Assembly (NCBI RefSeq): GCF_000372725.1
Contig: NW_005198391.1
Location: 610,875 to 674,874, forward strand
Source: Emiliania huxleyi CCMP1516
Taxonomy: Eukaryota > Haptophyta > Isochrysidales > Noelaerhabdaceae
DNA length: 64,000 nt
Reading direction: 5' to 3'
In this document: piece by piece, positions 28,872 to 38,800 of the stretch
Layout of the letters: each line of letters opens with the position of its first letter
Position numbering within the stretch: the first letter of the stretch is position 1
The notes under the pieces: model-generated
What the model was told of the DNA's origin: nothing
Database searches by the model: none
What the model saw: the letters and a program-made list of their open reading frames with translations, nothing else
Position numbers and translations under genes: made by a program

Positions 28872-30630
28872 GTGGTGAGACACGACACGTCCACGGCACG
28901 TCCACGACACGTCCACGACACGTCGCGCAGGCGGACGCGCTGCTTCCGTACGGCGAGGCGTGCGTCGCGCTCGGTCAGCACGACGACGCGCTCAAGATCT
29001 TTCTGCGGCTGGTGACGCAGCGCTCCGACGACAGCGCGGTGCGCCGCCTGCTCGCAGCCTCGCTCGGCTCCAAGGACGGGATGGCGCTGCTGCGGCAGCA
29101 GCTCGCCTTCGACGCAAAGTCGGCGTCGGCGCTCGCCTTCCTCGCGACGATCGCAAGGGACCACTCCAAGCTCTCCGCCTCGCTCGAGCTCATCGCCGAG
29201 GCAGCGCGGCTCGTGCCGGACGCGTCCGCGTACGCGTTGCAGCGCGCGCACACCCTCGAGGTCGAGCTGCGCTACGCCGACGCGCTGGAGGCCGTGCGCG
29301 AGCACTGCGACGCCAACCCGCAGCGCGCCGCCGCCGGCGTGCGCTGCGCTGACGTGGCGGCGCTGCTTCCGACGAGGGAGCAGTGCGAGGCCGCGCGCTG
29401 GCGGCCTCCCTCCGCGCCGCCCTCCGCGTCGCCCTGCAAGGGGACGGCGGAGGAGGCCGCGTTGCGAGCCGCGGCGACGGAGGTTGCTCCGGACGCAGGC
29501 GGCGAGCTAGCCGACGGGGAGGGGGCGAGGCTCGGCAAGGAGGCTCCTCCCCTCGAGCTCGACTTGCTCGCTCTCTACTTCACGGCGCTCAAGGCGCCCC
29601 CCCCCCCCTTTTCTCCGGCCCTCACCCGCTCACGCACCCCGGCTCGCCCTCTCCCGGCTCGCCCGCTCCCGGCTCCGCCCCACCCTGCGCGCGCCTCGCG
29701 GTTTGCCGCAGGTGCTTTTTGTCTCCGGATGCCTGCCCGCCGCCTCCGCCCTCGTCCGCCTTCTCGAGCCAGCGCGCCGGCAGATCAGGGACCTGCACCT
29801 CACGCTCATCCGCAATGAGAACGCGTACTACTGCTGCGCCGCGATGCTCCTCGCCACGCCTCCGCCGCAGCCGGCCGACCCGCCCCTCGCGCCTCTGTAC
29901 GTGGCCGGCGACTCGCACGCCCTCTCGCCCTCGTGGCGCGTGGTGCGCTGGCGCGGACAGCCGCGCGTGCTCGTGCCCGTCCTCGTGACCGGCCTCAAGC
30001 TGTGGCACCTTCGCGACGGCGCAGACTTCTTCCCAAAGGCAAACTTCGAGGCGGCGGCCGCCTCCCTCCCCGACGGCGCGGACGTCGTCTTCGCCTTTGG
30101 AGAGATCGACTGCCGCGAGGGTGCGCCGCCCGCCGCCGTCGAGCGGGCGCGTCGCTCCCCTCTCGACGCCCCCCCCCCCCCCCCCCCGCCCGCGCACCGC
30201 CCTTCAGGCTTGCTGCTCGCCGTCGAGCGGGCGCGCTACCGAGACCTCGCACAGGCGATCGACACGGTGGTTGACATCTACATCCGCACGCTGCGCCGGC
30301 TAGCGGCGCGCCGGCGCTTCAACATCCTCGTCCACCCGGCACCCCGCCCCTCCCCGCGCCCGCGCAGGGCGAGGCGCCCTCACTGAGGCGAGAGGTGCCG
30401 CCCCCCTGCAGGTCCCTCCGGTCCTGCCAGAGACTCGCGCCGTCGTCAAGCAGTTCAACGCTGCCCTGCGGCGCGCCGTCGAGCGCGCCTCGCCCGTGCT
30501 CGCTTGGCTCGACTTTTTCGAGCAGCTCCTCACACCCGCCGGCGACGCGCTCGCGGACGGCCTCGCCCTCGACGGCACCCATCTCAACCCGCAGTACGTC
30601 CGCCTGCTCGAGGCGGCGCTGCCAGCCTAG
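28067..30630 (+). CDS. TPR protein with C-terminal SGNH/GDSL hydrolase-like domain
   Basis: Predicted exons 28067-28813, 28931-29593, 29712-30120, 30208-30338 and 30412-30630 (three GC-AG introns and one GT-AG), about 720 aa. The N-terminal ~75 residues (MRFYIHHDGDPEFTLAVSW, LVTENGVELP, CVREGADLI) look ubiquitin-like. TPR-type helices follow (YTELLGVSPRLFTALLRLGL, YGEACVALGQHDDALKIFL, YADALEAVREHCDANP). Exons 3-5 assemble an SGNH domain: block I YVAGDSHAL (nucleophile Ser), the FGEIDCREG block, and C-terminal DGTHLNPQYV with the Asp-His pair. Such domains deacetylate or deacylate glycans or small esters; the substrate is unknown. No signal peptide. A CCG microsatellite sits in intron 1. Confidence 0.8.
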
Positions 30631-30703
30631 AGATACCTGCCAGCAAACCTGCTCAGAGAGGCGACCGTTAGATCTTAGAGAGGCGACCTTGGAGCACTTA
30701 AAT

Positions 30704-30812
30704 AAATACGAAACGCACACGCCAAACGAGGGAATGGGAGGAGGACAGGGTCCCCACCTGAACGAGCAGGACGGCACGCCGCCACCACACAGGGATTTCA
30801 CTGGAAGGAAGG
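30704..30812 (+). repeat. Dispersed repeat A, diverged copy 5
   Basis: AAATAAATACGAAACGCACA start, GAGGGAATGGGAGGAGGACA, a unique insert, then CGGCACGCCGCCACCACACA and GGGATTTCA. It lies 87-195 bp upstream of the CUL4 start. Confidence 0.75.
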
Positions 30813-30898
30813 TGTGTTACTGGGGAACGGGGGCCTCGGTTTTCTTTCCACGGCACCGGTTAGATCGGTGCCGAGCCGCTCACGCTTTCCAGCGACAA

Positions 30899-33800
30899 AT
30901 GCAGCAGAAGGCCGGGCCATCTGCCGCTGGAGCGCCGCGAAAGCTCACGATCAAACCGCTTCGCACGGCGCCAAAGTTGCCCGCCAACTTCGAGCAGGCC
31001 ACCTGGGCCAAGCTGCTGGACGCGGTGCGAGCTGTCCACGGCAAGCGTGCGGTGAACCACAGCCTGGAGGAGCTGTACCGAGGTGTGGAGGACATGTGTG
31101 TGCAGCACATGGCGGCGCGGACGTACGATAAGCTGCAGGCAGAGTGCGAGGCCCACGTGGAGGCCTCGATCGAGGCCCTACAGACCCCCGACACGAGCGC
31201 CTTCCTCTCGCTCGTGCACGGCTGCTGGTCGGCGCACTGCGAGGAGATGCTCACCCTGCGCTCGATCTTCCTGTACCTCGACCGCACCTACGTCATGCAG
31301 AGCGCCGCGCGGCGCTCCCTCTGGGAGATGGGGCTGCACAGCTTCCGCGCGCAGCTGAGCGCGCGGCCCGAGCTGCTCGCCAAGTTGCGCGATGGCGTGC
31401 TCGCGAGCATCGAGCGGGAGCGGGGGGGCGACCAGGTGGAGCGGTCGCTGCTGGCGGAGCTGCTGCGCATGCTCTACGACCTCGGGCTCTACCAGCGCCA
31501 CTTCGAAGAGCAGTTCCTCGCCGCCTCGTCCGCATACTACCTCGCAGAGGGCGCTGCAGAGATGAATGCGCGCGCCCCGCCCGCCGGCCCGCCCCGCCGG
31601 CGAGGGCGGAAGGAGCGACCTACGACGGCAACGCCCCCCCCCCCCCCCCCTTCCCCCCCCGGCCCCCTTTCCGAAGGCGCGCGACGTCCCCTCGTACCTC
31701 GAGCACGTCGCCTCGCGCCTCTCTCGAGAGGAGGCTCGCGTCGCCCACTACCTGCACGGCTCCTCGCGCAAGCCGCTGATGGCGGCGGTGCGGCAGACGC
31801 TGCTCGCGGTGCACGTGCGGCCGCTCCTCGAGCGCGGCTTCGCCGACCTCGTCCAGCACGCGCGCCTCGACGACCTCAGGCGCATGTACTCGCTGTTTGC
31901 GCAGGCGAGGGTGCTGCCCTTGCCGCGGCGAGCCGTGCGCGCCCCGCACGCGCCCAGCACGCACGCGGCCAACACGCGGCGGGCACGCGGCCACGGTGGT
32001 GTGCATGGCACGTCCACGGCGCCTCCACGGCGCGTGCCGCAGGTGAACGCGCTGCCCGAGCTGCGGCAGGCCTTTGCGGCGCACATCAAGAGCGTGGGCG
32101 GTGCGATGGTGAGCGACCAGGAGCGTGAGCGAGGGCTCGTGCAGGAGCGTGGTGGGTGTAGGAGTGGTGGACTGGTGGGGGTAGACTGGTGGGGGTAGCG
32201 AGTGGTGGACTTGTGGGGGCAGTAGGAAGCGGCCCTCCGGAGAGGAGAGAGGCCCTCCCCAGACACTGCCCCCCCCCCACCCCACCCCCCGCGCGCAGGA
32301 GCTCATCTCTTTCAAGGAGAAGCTCGACACGGTCCTCGCGCAGGCCTTCGCAGGCAACGAGCAGTTTGGCCACTCGCTCAAGGAGCGAGATTACCCGAGA
32401 TTACCCGAGATTACCCGAGATTACCCGAGATTACCCGAGCAGTCTGGCCACTCGCTCAAGGAGCGCGAGCGGCTCCTCTCACACCTCCGGCAGACCCCCG
32501 TCCGCCGAGCCCTGCCCGAGCCGTGTAGGAGTCGTTCGAGCAGTTCATCAACATCCGCCAGAACCGGCCCGCGGAGCTGGTGGCGCGGTTTCTCGACTCG
32601 AAGCTGCGCGCGGGCAACAAGGGGAGCAGCGAGGGCGAGCTCGAGGAAGTGCTGGACAAGGCGATGACCCTCTTCCGCTACATCGACGGCAAGGACCTGT
32701 TCGAGGCCTTCTACAAGAAGGCCTCCGCACCGCCTGCCTCCTCTCCGCGACGCGCGCGCGACGGCTGCGCGACACGCCCGCCGCCCGTGTCCAGGACCTC
32801 TCCAAGCGGCTGCTCTTCGACAAGTCGGCCTCGATCGACACGGAGAAGGCGATGATCTCCAAGCTCAAGGCGGAGTGCGGCTCCGCCTTCACCTCCAAGC
32901 TCGAGGGCATGTTCAAGGACATCGACCTCTCGCAGGACGTGATGGCATCCTTCCGCACCTCGCCGCAGGCCGCAAAGGTCTCCCCCAGCCTCGAGCTGTC
33001 GGTGCACGTGCTCACGCAGGGCTACTGGCCGACGTGACCTCCCCTTCCCCCTCTGCCTTCCTCCCACGCTCCACGCCTCCACGCCTCCCCCCTCCCCGCG
33101 AGCTCCGCCAGCGCGCCCACCACGACCGCGCCAAAGAGGAGCAGCGAGATTACCCGAGATTACCCGAGATTACCCGAGATCACCACCGCCGCGCCAGAGA
33201 GGAGCCGCCCTTCCCAAGCCGCCCTCCCCTCCCTGCAGGTACCCTCCCGTCGAGCTCAAGCTGCCGGGCGAGATCCTCGAGCTGCAGGAGATCTTCTCCA
33301 CCTACTATATGTCCAAGCACAACGGCCGGCGGCTGCAGTGGCACCCGTGCCTCGGCCACTGCACGCTCAAGGCCAACTTCCCGCTCGGCAAGAAGGAGAT
33401 CTCGGTCTCACTGCTGCAGACGATCGTGCTGCTGCTCTTCAACGACGGCGACGGCCTCTCGTACGCGCACGTGCTGCAGGCCACCGGCATCGAGGACCGC
33501 GAGCTCAAGGTGACGCTGCAGTCGCTCGCCTGCGGCAAGGTGCGCGTGCTGCGCAAGGAGCCGAAGGGGCGCGAGGTGGACGGGTCGGACCGCTTCTTCC
33601 TCGACGCGTCCTTCAAGCACCCCCTCTTCCGCATCAAGATCAACTCGATCCAGACACGAGAGAGCGAGGTGCGCCCCTTGCGACGGCGCGCACGTCTGCG
33701 CGGTCGCCGTGCGTGCGCAGTCGGGGCTATGCTCTCAAATAGGCGGAGAACGAGCAGACGAGTGAGCGCGTCTTCCAGGATCGGCAGTACCAGATCGATG

Positions 33801-34069
33801 CGGCCATCGTGCGCGTGATGAAGGCGAGAAAGACGCTCTCGCACTCGCTCCTCATGTCGGAGCTCTTTCAGCAGGGGCCCCCCCCCCCCCCTCGCCCCCT
33901 TCTTCCCCGCCCTCCACCCCCTCGGCTCACCTCGCGCCGCCTCCCGCGTGGTCAGCTCAAGTTCCCGCTGAAGCCGCCCGACCTGAAGAAGCGGATAGAG
34001 TCGTTGATAGACCGCGAATACCTCGAGCGGGACCCAAAGTCGGCATCAACCTACATTTATCTGGCCTGA
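30899..34069 (+). CDS. CUL4: Cullin-4, scaffold of the CRL4 ubiquitin ligase
   Basis: Predicted exons: 30899-31567, 31677-31904, 32043-32108, 32299-about 32381, 32529-32720, 32795-33033, 33239-33668, 33743-about 33876 and 33956-34069. The N-terminal cullin repeats contain the DDB1-binding region ([20 protein letters not shown]). The cullin homology domain has [62 protein letters not shown] and [12 protein letters not shown]. The C-terminal winged helix holds the neddylation motif [20 protein letters not shown] (Lys in VMK) and ends [14 protein letters not shown]. This matches CUL4 rather than CUL1/3. Introns mix GT and GC donors. The donor of exon 4 is unclear (a GA-AG intron is possible), and so is that of exon 8. 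Confidence 0.93.
32359..32465 (+). repeat. 29-bp exon-end duplication flanking (CGAGATTACC)n in CUL4
   Basis: GAGCAGTTTGGCCACTCGCT...GGAGCG at 32359-32387 recurs with one change at 32437-32465. Five copies of a GATTACCCGA unit lie between them. The first copy is the end of CUL4 exon 4; the second lies in the following intron. Confidence 0.95.
33147..33181 (+). repeat. Second GATTACCCGA minisatellite in CUL4
   Basis: Three copies of the same 10-bp unit in the 205-nt intron between predicted exons 6 and 7, without an obvious exon duplication. Confidence 0.9.
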
Positions 34070-35819
34070 GCCGGGATCCAAACGCACTTAGTACCACCAC
34101 CGCCGCTCCGCTGCTTGTCGGTTCGTCGCTTGTTGCACGGCGGTGTGCCCCTTTTTGGCGCTTAAATCCGTGAGTTTTCGTCTGAGCAGTTTACGAATAC
34201 CCTGGTCGGCTACGGGGTGTGGAGGGTGAGTTGAACAGGGGTTGTGCGCCAAGCCCTCCTGCTCGGCTCCAGCCGGTAGACAAGTCTTGTCATCAACAGA
34301 GTAGATGGATCTGACCTCGGGGCCGATGTGACCAAGCGCTGGTAGCGTGGTTTGACCTCTCACCCATGGTCTCACAGTGTGCCGGCAGTCGCCGAGCAGT
34401 GTCGCTCACACAAGCCGCAGCACAAGTGACTGAGGGCCAGTGAGGGCGAGCCCATCGCTGTCACAGCTGTGACAGCCGCACAGTAGGCTGTGTCAGCTGT
34501 GCAGAGTGTGTGAGCAGCAGAGGAGCTGCTCTCCAGGCTTCTGTCGCAAAGAGCTGCATGCCACCGAAAGCGCTGTCGAGGTTCGCCGAGCGCGGCGCAG
34601 GTTGGAGGAAGCCGTCACCGACGAGCGCGTTGGACTTTTCACTCCGGACAAAGACGGGCACACAGCGGACGGTGCGGGGCGTGTGCCCGTCATAGCGGCG
34701 AGGCGCGGGACCGTCTGTGGCGAAGTGGGTCGCGTCCTCCGATTTTGTTGAACCCAGCATCCACACCCTTTACACCCGGGTAATGAGTACTGACTAATGT
34801 GAAACAAACACACGGGCGTGACGGCCCAACAAACTCAAACACACGCACATATACACACATGGCTCATGGGACGCCATATCGCTCTCGGCACTCGGGCCCA
34901 CATCCCGCCACACCCGCGCCGCCCCTGCGCGCGCGCCCGCCCCGGCCCCGGGAGAAAGGGGAGGGTTTTGGCAGTTATTATTAGGACGGCGACAGACGAG
35001 ATGCTACCTCGCACTCCACATGTGCGAGAGAACGCAGAGAGAGAATCAAAGGCGACCGGCCCACAAGTCCACCCGGCTCATGTGCGCCCCGAGCTGGCCA
35101 TCTACCGCACTGTTTATTATCCGCGAAAACTCCGCCCGTGACGAAAACACGACCAACGCACCGCGACCGGGCGCCTGCCCGAGAACGCGAGTTCGAAACC
35201 GTAGGAGGCATCTAGAGCAAAATTGAGCCCGCTCAGGTGTGAAAAAAAGATAAGGGTCAACTCGTCGATTTCGAACCGGAGGCCACTCGATCGACGAGGG
35301 GTTACCGGCCGTCGTCAGCAGAGAATAGGTGTTGGCCGGCCGGGAAGCGTTCGAGCGGCGGCGCATACCCGTAGCACATTACCGAGGGAACACACACACA
35401 TACCGACGCCCGAAGTGCCAAGAAGGACGTCATCAGTACGAAACCTGAGAAGGCCATGGGCGCCGAGAGAACATTCCCTCGAGAAGACAAAGAAAAAAGC
35501 CGTCGCACCCCCTCCTTGCGCAGTGTCCCCCGCTATGTGTCGCCGTAATCGGGGCACGCTATCCTGTGCAGTCAGGGCAAGCGGGGGCGGGGGGCACTCC
35601 CCGCCTGGTCTGATACTGGGGTGTGACTGTCTCCCCAGTCTCGGAGAGGGGGGCGCAAGAGAAGATAAGAATATTTGATTATTATCCGCGAAACCCAAAA
35701 TCAATGCTGAAAACATGCATATGCAAACACGGTACGTACGGTGTGTATTCGACTCTCGAAGCTAGACGCGACTTGAACCAGCTTTCCCGGACGGCGCGCA
35801 GAGGGTGCAACGGAAGCAT
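34070..35819. other. Gene-free stretch
   Basis: Intergenic between the convergent CUL4 and protease genes. Short ORFs only. A perfect 20-bp palindrome (GCTGTCACAGCTGTGACAGC) is at 34457-34476. Two GTTCGAAA-type motifs near 35190-35275 are not embedded in a tRNA-like structure. Confidence 0.5.
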
Positions 35820-38800
35820 TCATGTCAGTCGGTAGAAGCTGAAGCCGGCTTGGGCTCTACTCCCGGCCTCGGAGCTGCCACCCATGCAGATTCTAGAACC
35901 AGTAGGAAGGTAGGAAAAGACGACGCACCCATCGCGGGCGCGGCAGGCAGCAGCGCACTCTTCCAAGCTGTTGACCTTCTTCTTGAAGAGGCGGCCGTCG
36001 GAGCCGACCTTGGTGTCTGAGTGGAGCAGCACCCCCGCCGAGGACGGCAGCGGGGCGAGCAGAAGCGGGGCAGATGGTGGTGGCGTTGAGAGTGGTGGCG
36101 TTGAGGGTGGTGTCACTGCCAGGCCTAGCCGGAAGAAGAGGAAGTCGTCGTGGGGAGCGGTACCCGTCAGAGAGCTGCCGCCCATGCAGAGAGTTGCGCC
36201 GGATTTGTAGGAGAAAACGACGCACGTATCACGGGCGCGACATTCAGCAGCGCAGAGCTCGAGGGTGGCCACTCGCTTCTTGAAGAGTCGGGCGGCGGGG
36301 GCAACCTTCATGTCCCGATGGAGCAGCAGGGGGGCAAATTGCAGCGGCGCCCGTGCCGGCGCCTGCAGCGGCGGCATGGCTGGAGGCGTGGGCGATGAGT
36401 ATGGTAGCAGCGGCTCTTTAGCGAGCTTAATGAGCGCCTCGCCCATGGCTTGACCAATGCGCAGGTAGCTCTCCGCATTGTCATACCAGTGGTGCAGCGC
36501 TATAGACGGGGAGTCGCCGGGCAGCCGCAGATATTGGCGAGTCGGGACGTAGGTGGCGAGGGGCGTCGCGACCGCTGCGGCCGCCTGAGCTTCCGCAAGC
36601 GCCCTCCGCTCAGTATCGTTGTAGCCAACGCCCGTCTCCCCGATTATGACTGGCACGTCGCCAATGGCTCTGCGGACGTCCACGATCAACTGCTCGAGCA
36701 GAGGTTGGTACACGTCGCTGCAGCAGAGGTCACTCCATCCTTGAAACCAGAGAAAGCCCTCAAGCCGCGGGGCCAGGCCAACGAGACCTGAAAAGGTTTC
36801 GTTTGCCCGCGCGACAGCGTCGCGGTAGCCAGCGATCATCTCGTTGTAGAAGGCTCCCGTCTCACCGCCGACGCCGGGCGGGCGAAAATCTGTGCGTAGG
36901 CTCTTGCCCCCCCATGCCGTTTTGACCACCAGCACCGGCTCGTCGTAGGCGTCGGCGAGCACGCGGCCCAGCTCGAGCTCTGGACCGAAGCTCTCATGGT
37001 CTGCCCCAAAGCCCACACCCAGTTTTCCAATGCGGGGAGGCAGCTCCGCCCACTCGGGATTCGAGCGATGGTCCCACACGAAGGCATCCTCTCTCACCGG
37101 CCAGCCCCATTCGACACTTCGAGCCCAGTGTGCGAATTCGCTACCTGGGCGCGTGGTTGTGGCGACCAGATCCCCGGTGCGGTTGTCGCGGCTAGTGATT
37201 CGCCCATATCCCTCGGCATTACTCTGTCCCGCCAAAAGGTAGACTCGTAGCGTGGTGCCCAAGGGGAACGAGGGCCGAGGCGGCGGCATCGGCGGGGCCG
37301 GGGGCGGTGGCATAGCCGGAGCAGAAGACAGGCAAAAGTCGCCCACATAAGCTCTCCCCGCCTCCCAGCAACTCTGACTGCAATATCGGTGCTCTCTCCA
37401 CACTGGGCTCTGGACGCAATATTTCCGGATCCCAAAGTGCCAAGTGCTGCAGGAAAACCCACGATTCCGCATGTAGCTGCTCGGCTCGTCGGTGCAGCTG
37501 GAGGCATTCTGCGGCACTGGCACGGTCAAGGCGCAATCATCGCCGTCATAGCCGTTGCCACCAACCCAGCAACTCCGACTGCAATAGCGTTCGGCTCGCC
37601 AGAGGGCATCTTGGTTGCAGAGGGTGCGTATGCCAAACTGCCAAGAGCTGCACTCCAGGCTCTGCCGTCGCATATAGTCGCTCGGTTCATCTGTACACAC
37701 AGACATTACCGGGATCACTGGTGGCGATTGTGGCGGCGACGACGGCGGTGTTGGGCTAGGTGGCAGGGTTGGTGGCGGTGAAAGTGGACCCGGTGGTGGC
37801 GGTGGCGGCGGAGTAGGCGGCGGGCGCACTGGCGGAGGTGAGGTCGGTGGGGAAGGCGCTGACGGCAGCGGAGATGGCGGTGGTGAGGGCGGCATTGAGG
37901 GTGGCGGTGAGGGTGGCGGCGAGGTTGGCGGCGAAGGCGGGGGCGAGGGCGAGGGCGATGTGGATGGTTCCAGCGAGGGCGGCGCCGACGGCAGCGGAGA
38001 GGGCGGCATGGACGGTGGCAGCGAGGGCGGCGTGGACGGTGCCGGAGAGGGCGGCGTGGACGGTGGTAGCGAGGGCGGCTTGGATGGTGGCAGCGAGGGC
38101 GGCGCCGACGGCAGCGGAGAGGGCGGCGTGGACGGTGGTAGCGAGGGCGGCGCTGACGGCGGCGGAGAGAGCGGCGGTACCGACGGTGGTGGCGGCGGTG
38201 CTTGCGGTGTCGGGCTTGGAGGTGGCAGTGGCGGGCCTACACCCGGGCTACAATCACCGCATTGGACGACAAACTCGACCGCCGCCACTCTGTGGCAGGC
38301 GGCGGCCTCGCTCAGCAAGCCACCGGCGTGCGTTCGCAACCACGTGATCCGCGCTCCACAGGTGTAAGCACCAGCCATGCGCTGCCACGTCGCCTCGGTG
38401 CACGTGCTCGTCTCGCATAGGGTGGGAGGCGGAGGTGGGGGCGGCTGTGATGGTGGCGAGGGCAATAGCGGCGGCCACGAAGGCGAGGGTGGCGAAGGCG
38501 CTGGCGGTGAGGGTGGCGAAGGTGACGGCGGGAGCGGATCGGATGGAGGTGGCAGAGGCGGCAGTGAGGACAGAGGCGTTGGGCTCGGTGGAAAGAGCGG
38601 GTTCGGCGGTTGCCAAGGTGTTGGCGGCGGCAACGGCCACGGCGGTAGAGGCTGCGGGGAGAGCGGGATGGGTAGGGGGGAGAGCGTCGGTGATAATGTG
38701 GGGATCGACGACGATGGTGGTTGTGGCACCTCCGGTGATGGCTCTGGCAACGGCTCCAGCGATGGATTCGGCGCCGGTAGGACCATCTCGAGGGGCTCAG

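Noticed and set aside
32386-32436. CRISPR-like array in CUL4
   Set aside because: 10-bp units with no spacers; an intronic minisatellite in a eukaryotic gene.
35190-35290. Possible tRNA (GTTCGAAA motifs)
   Set aside because: No A box, acceptor stem or anticodon arm can be drawn around either motif.
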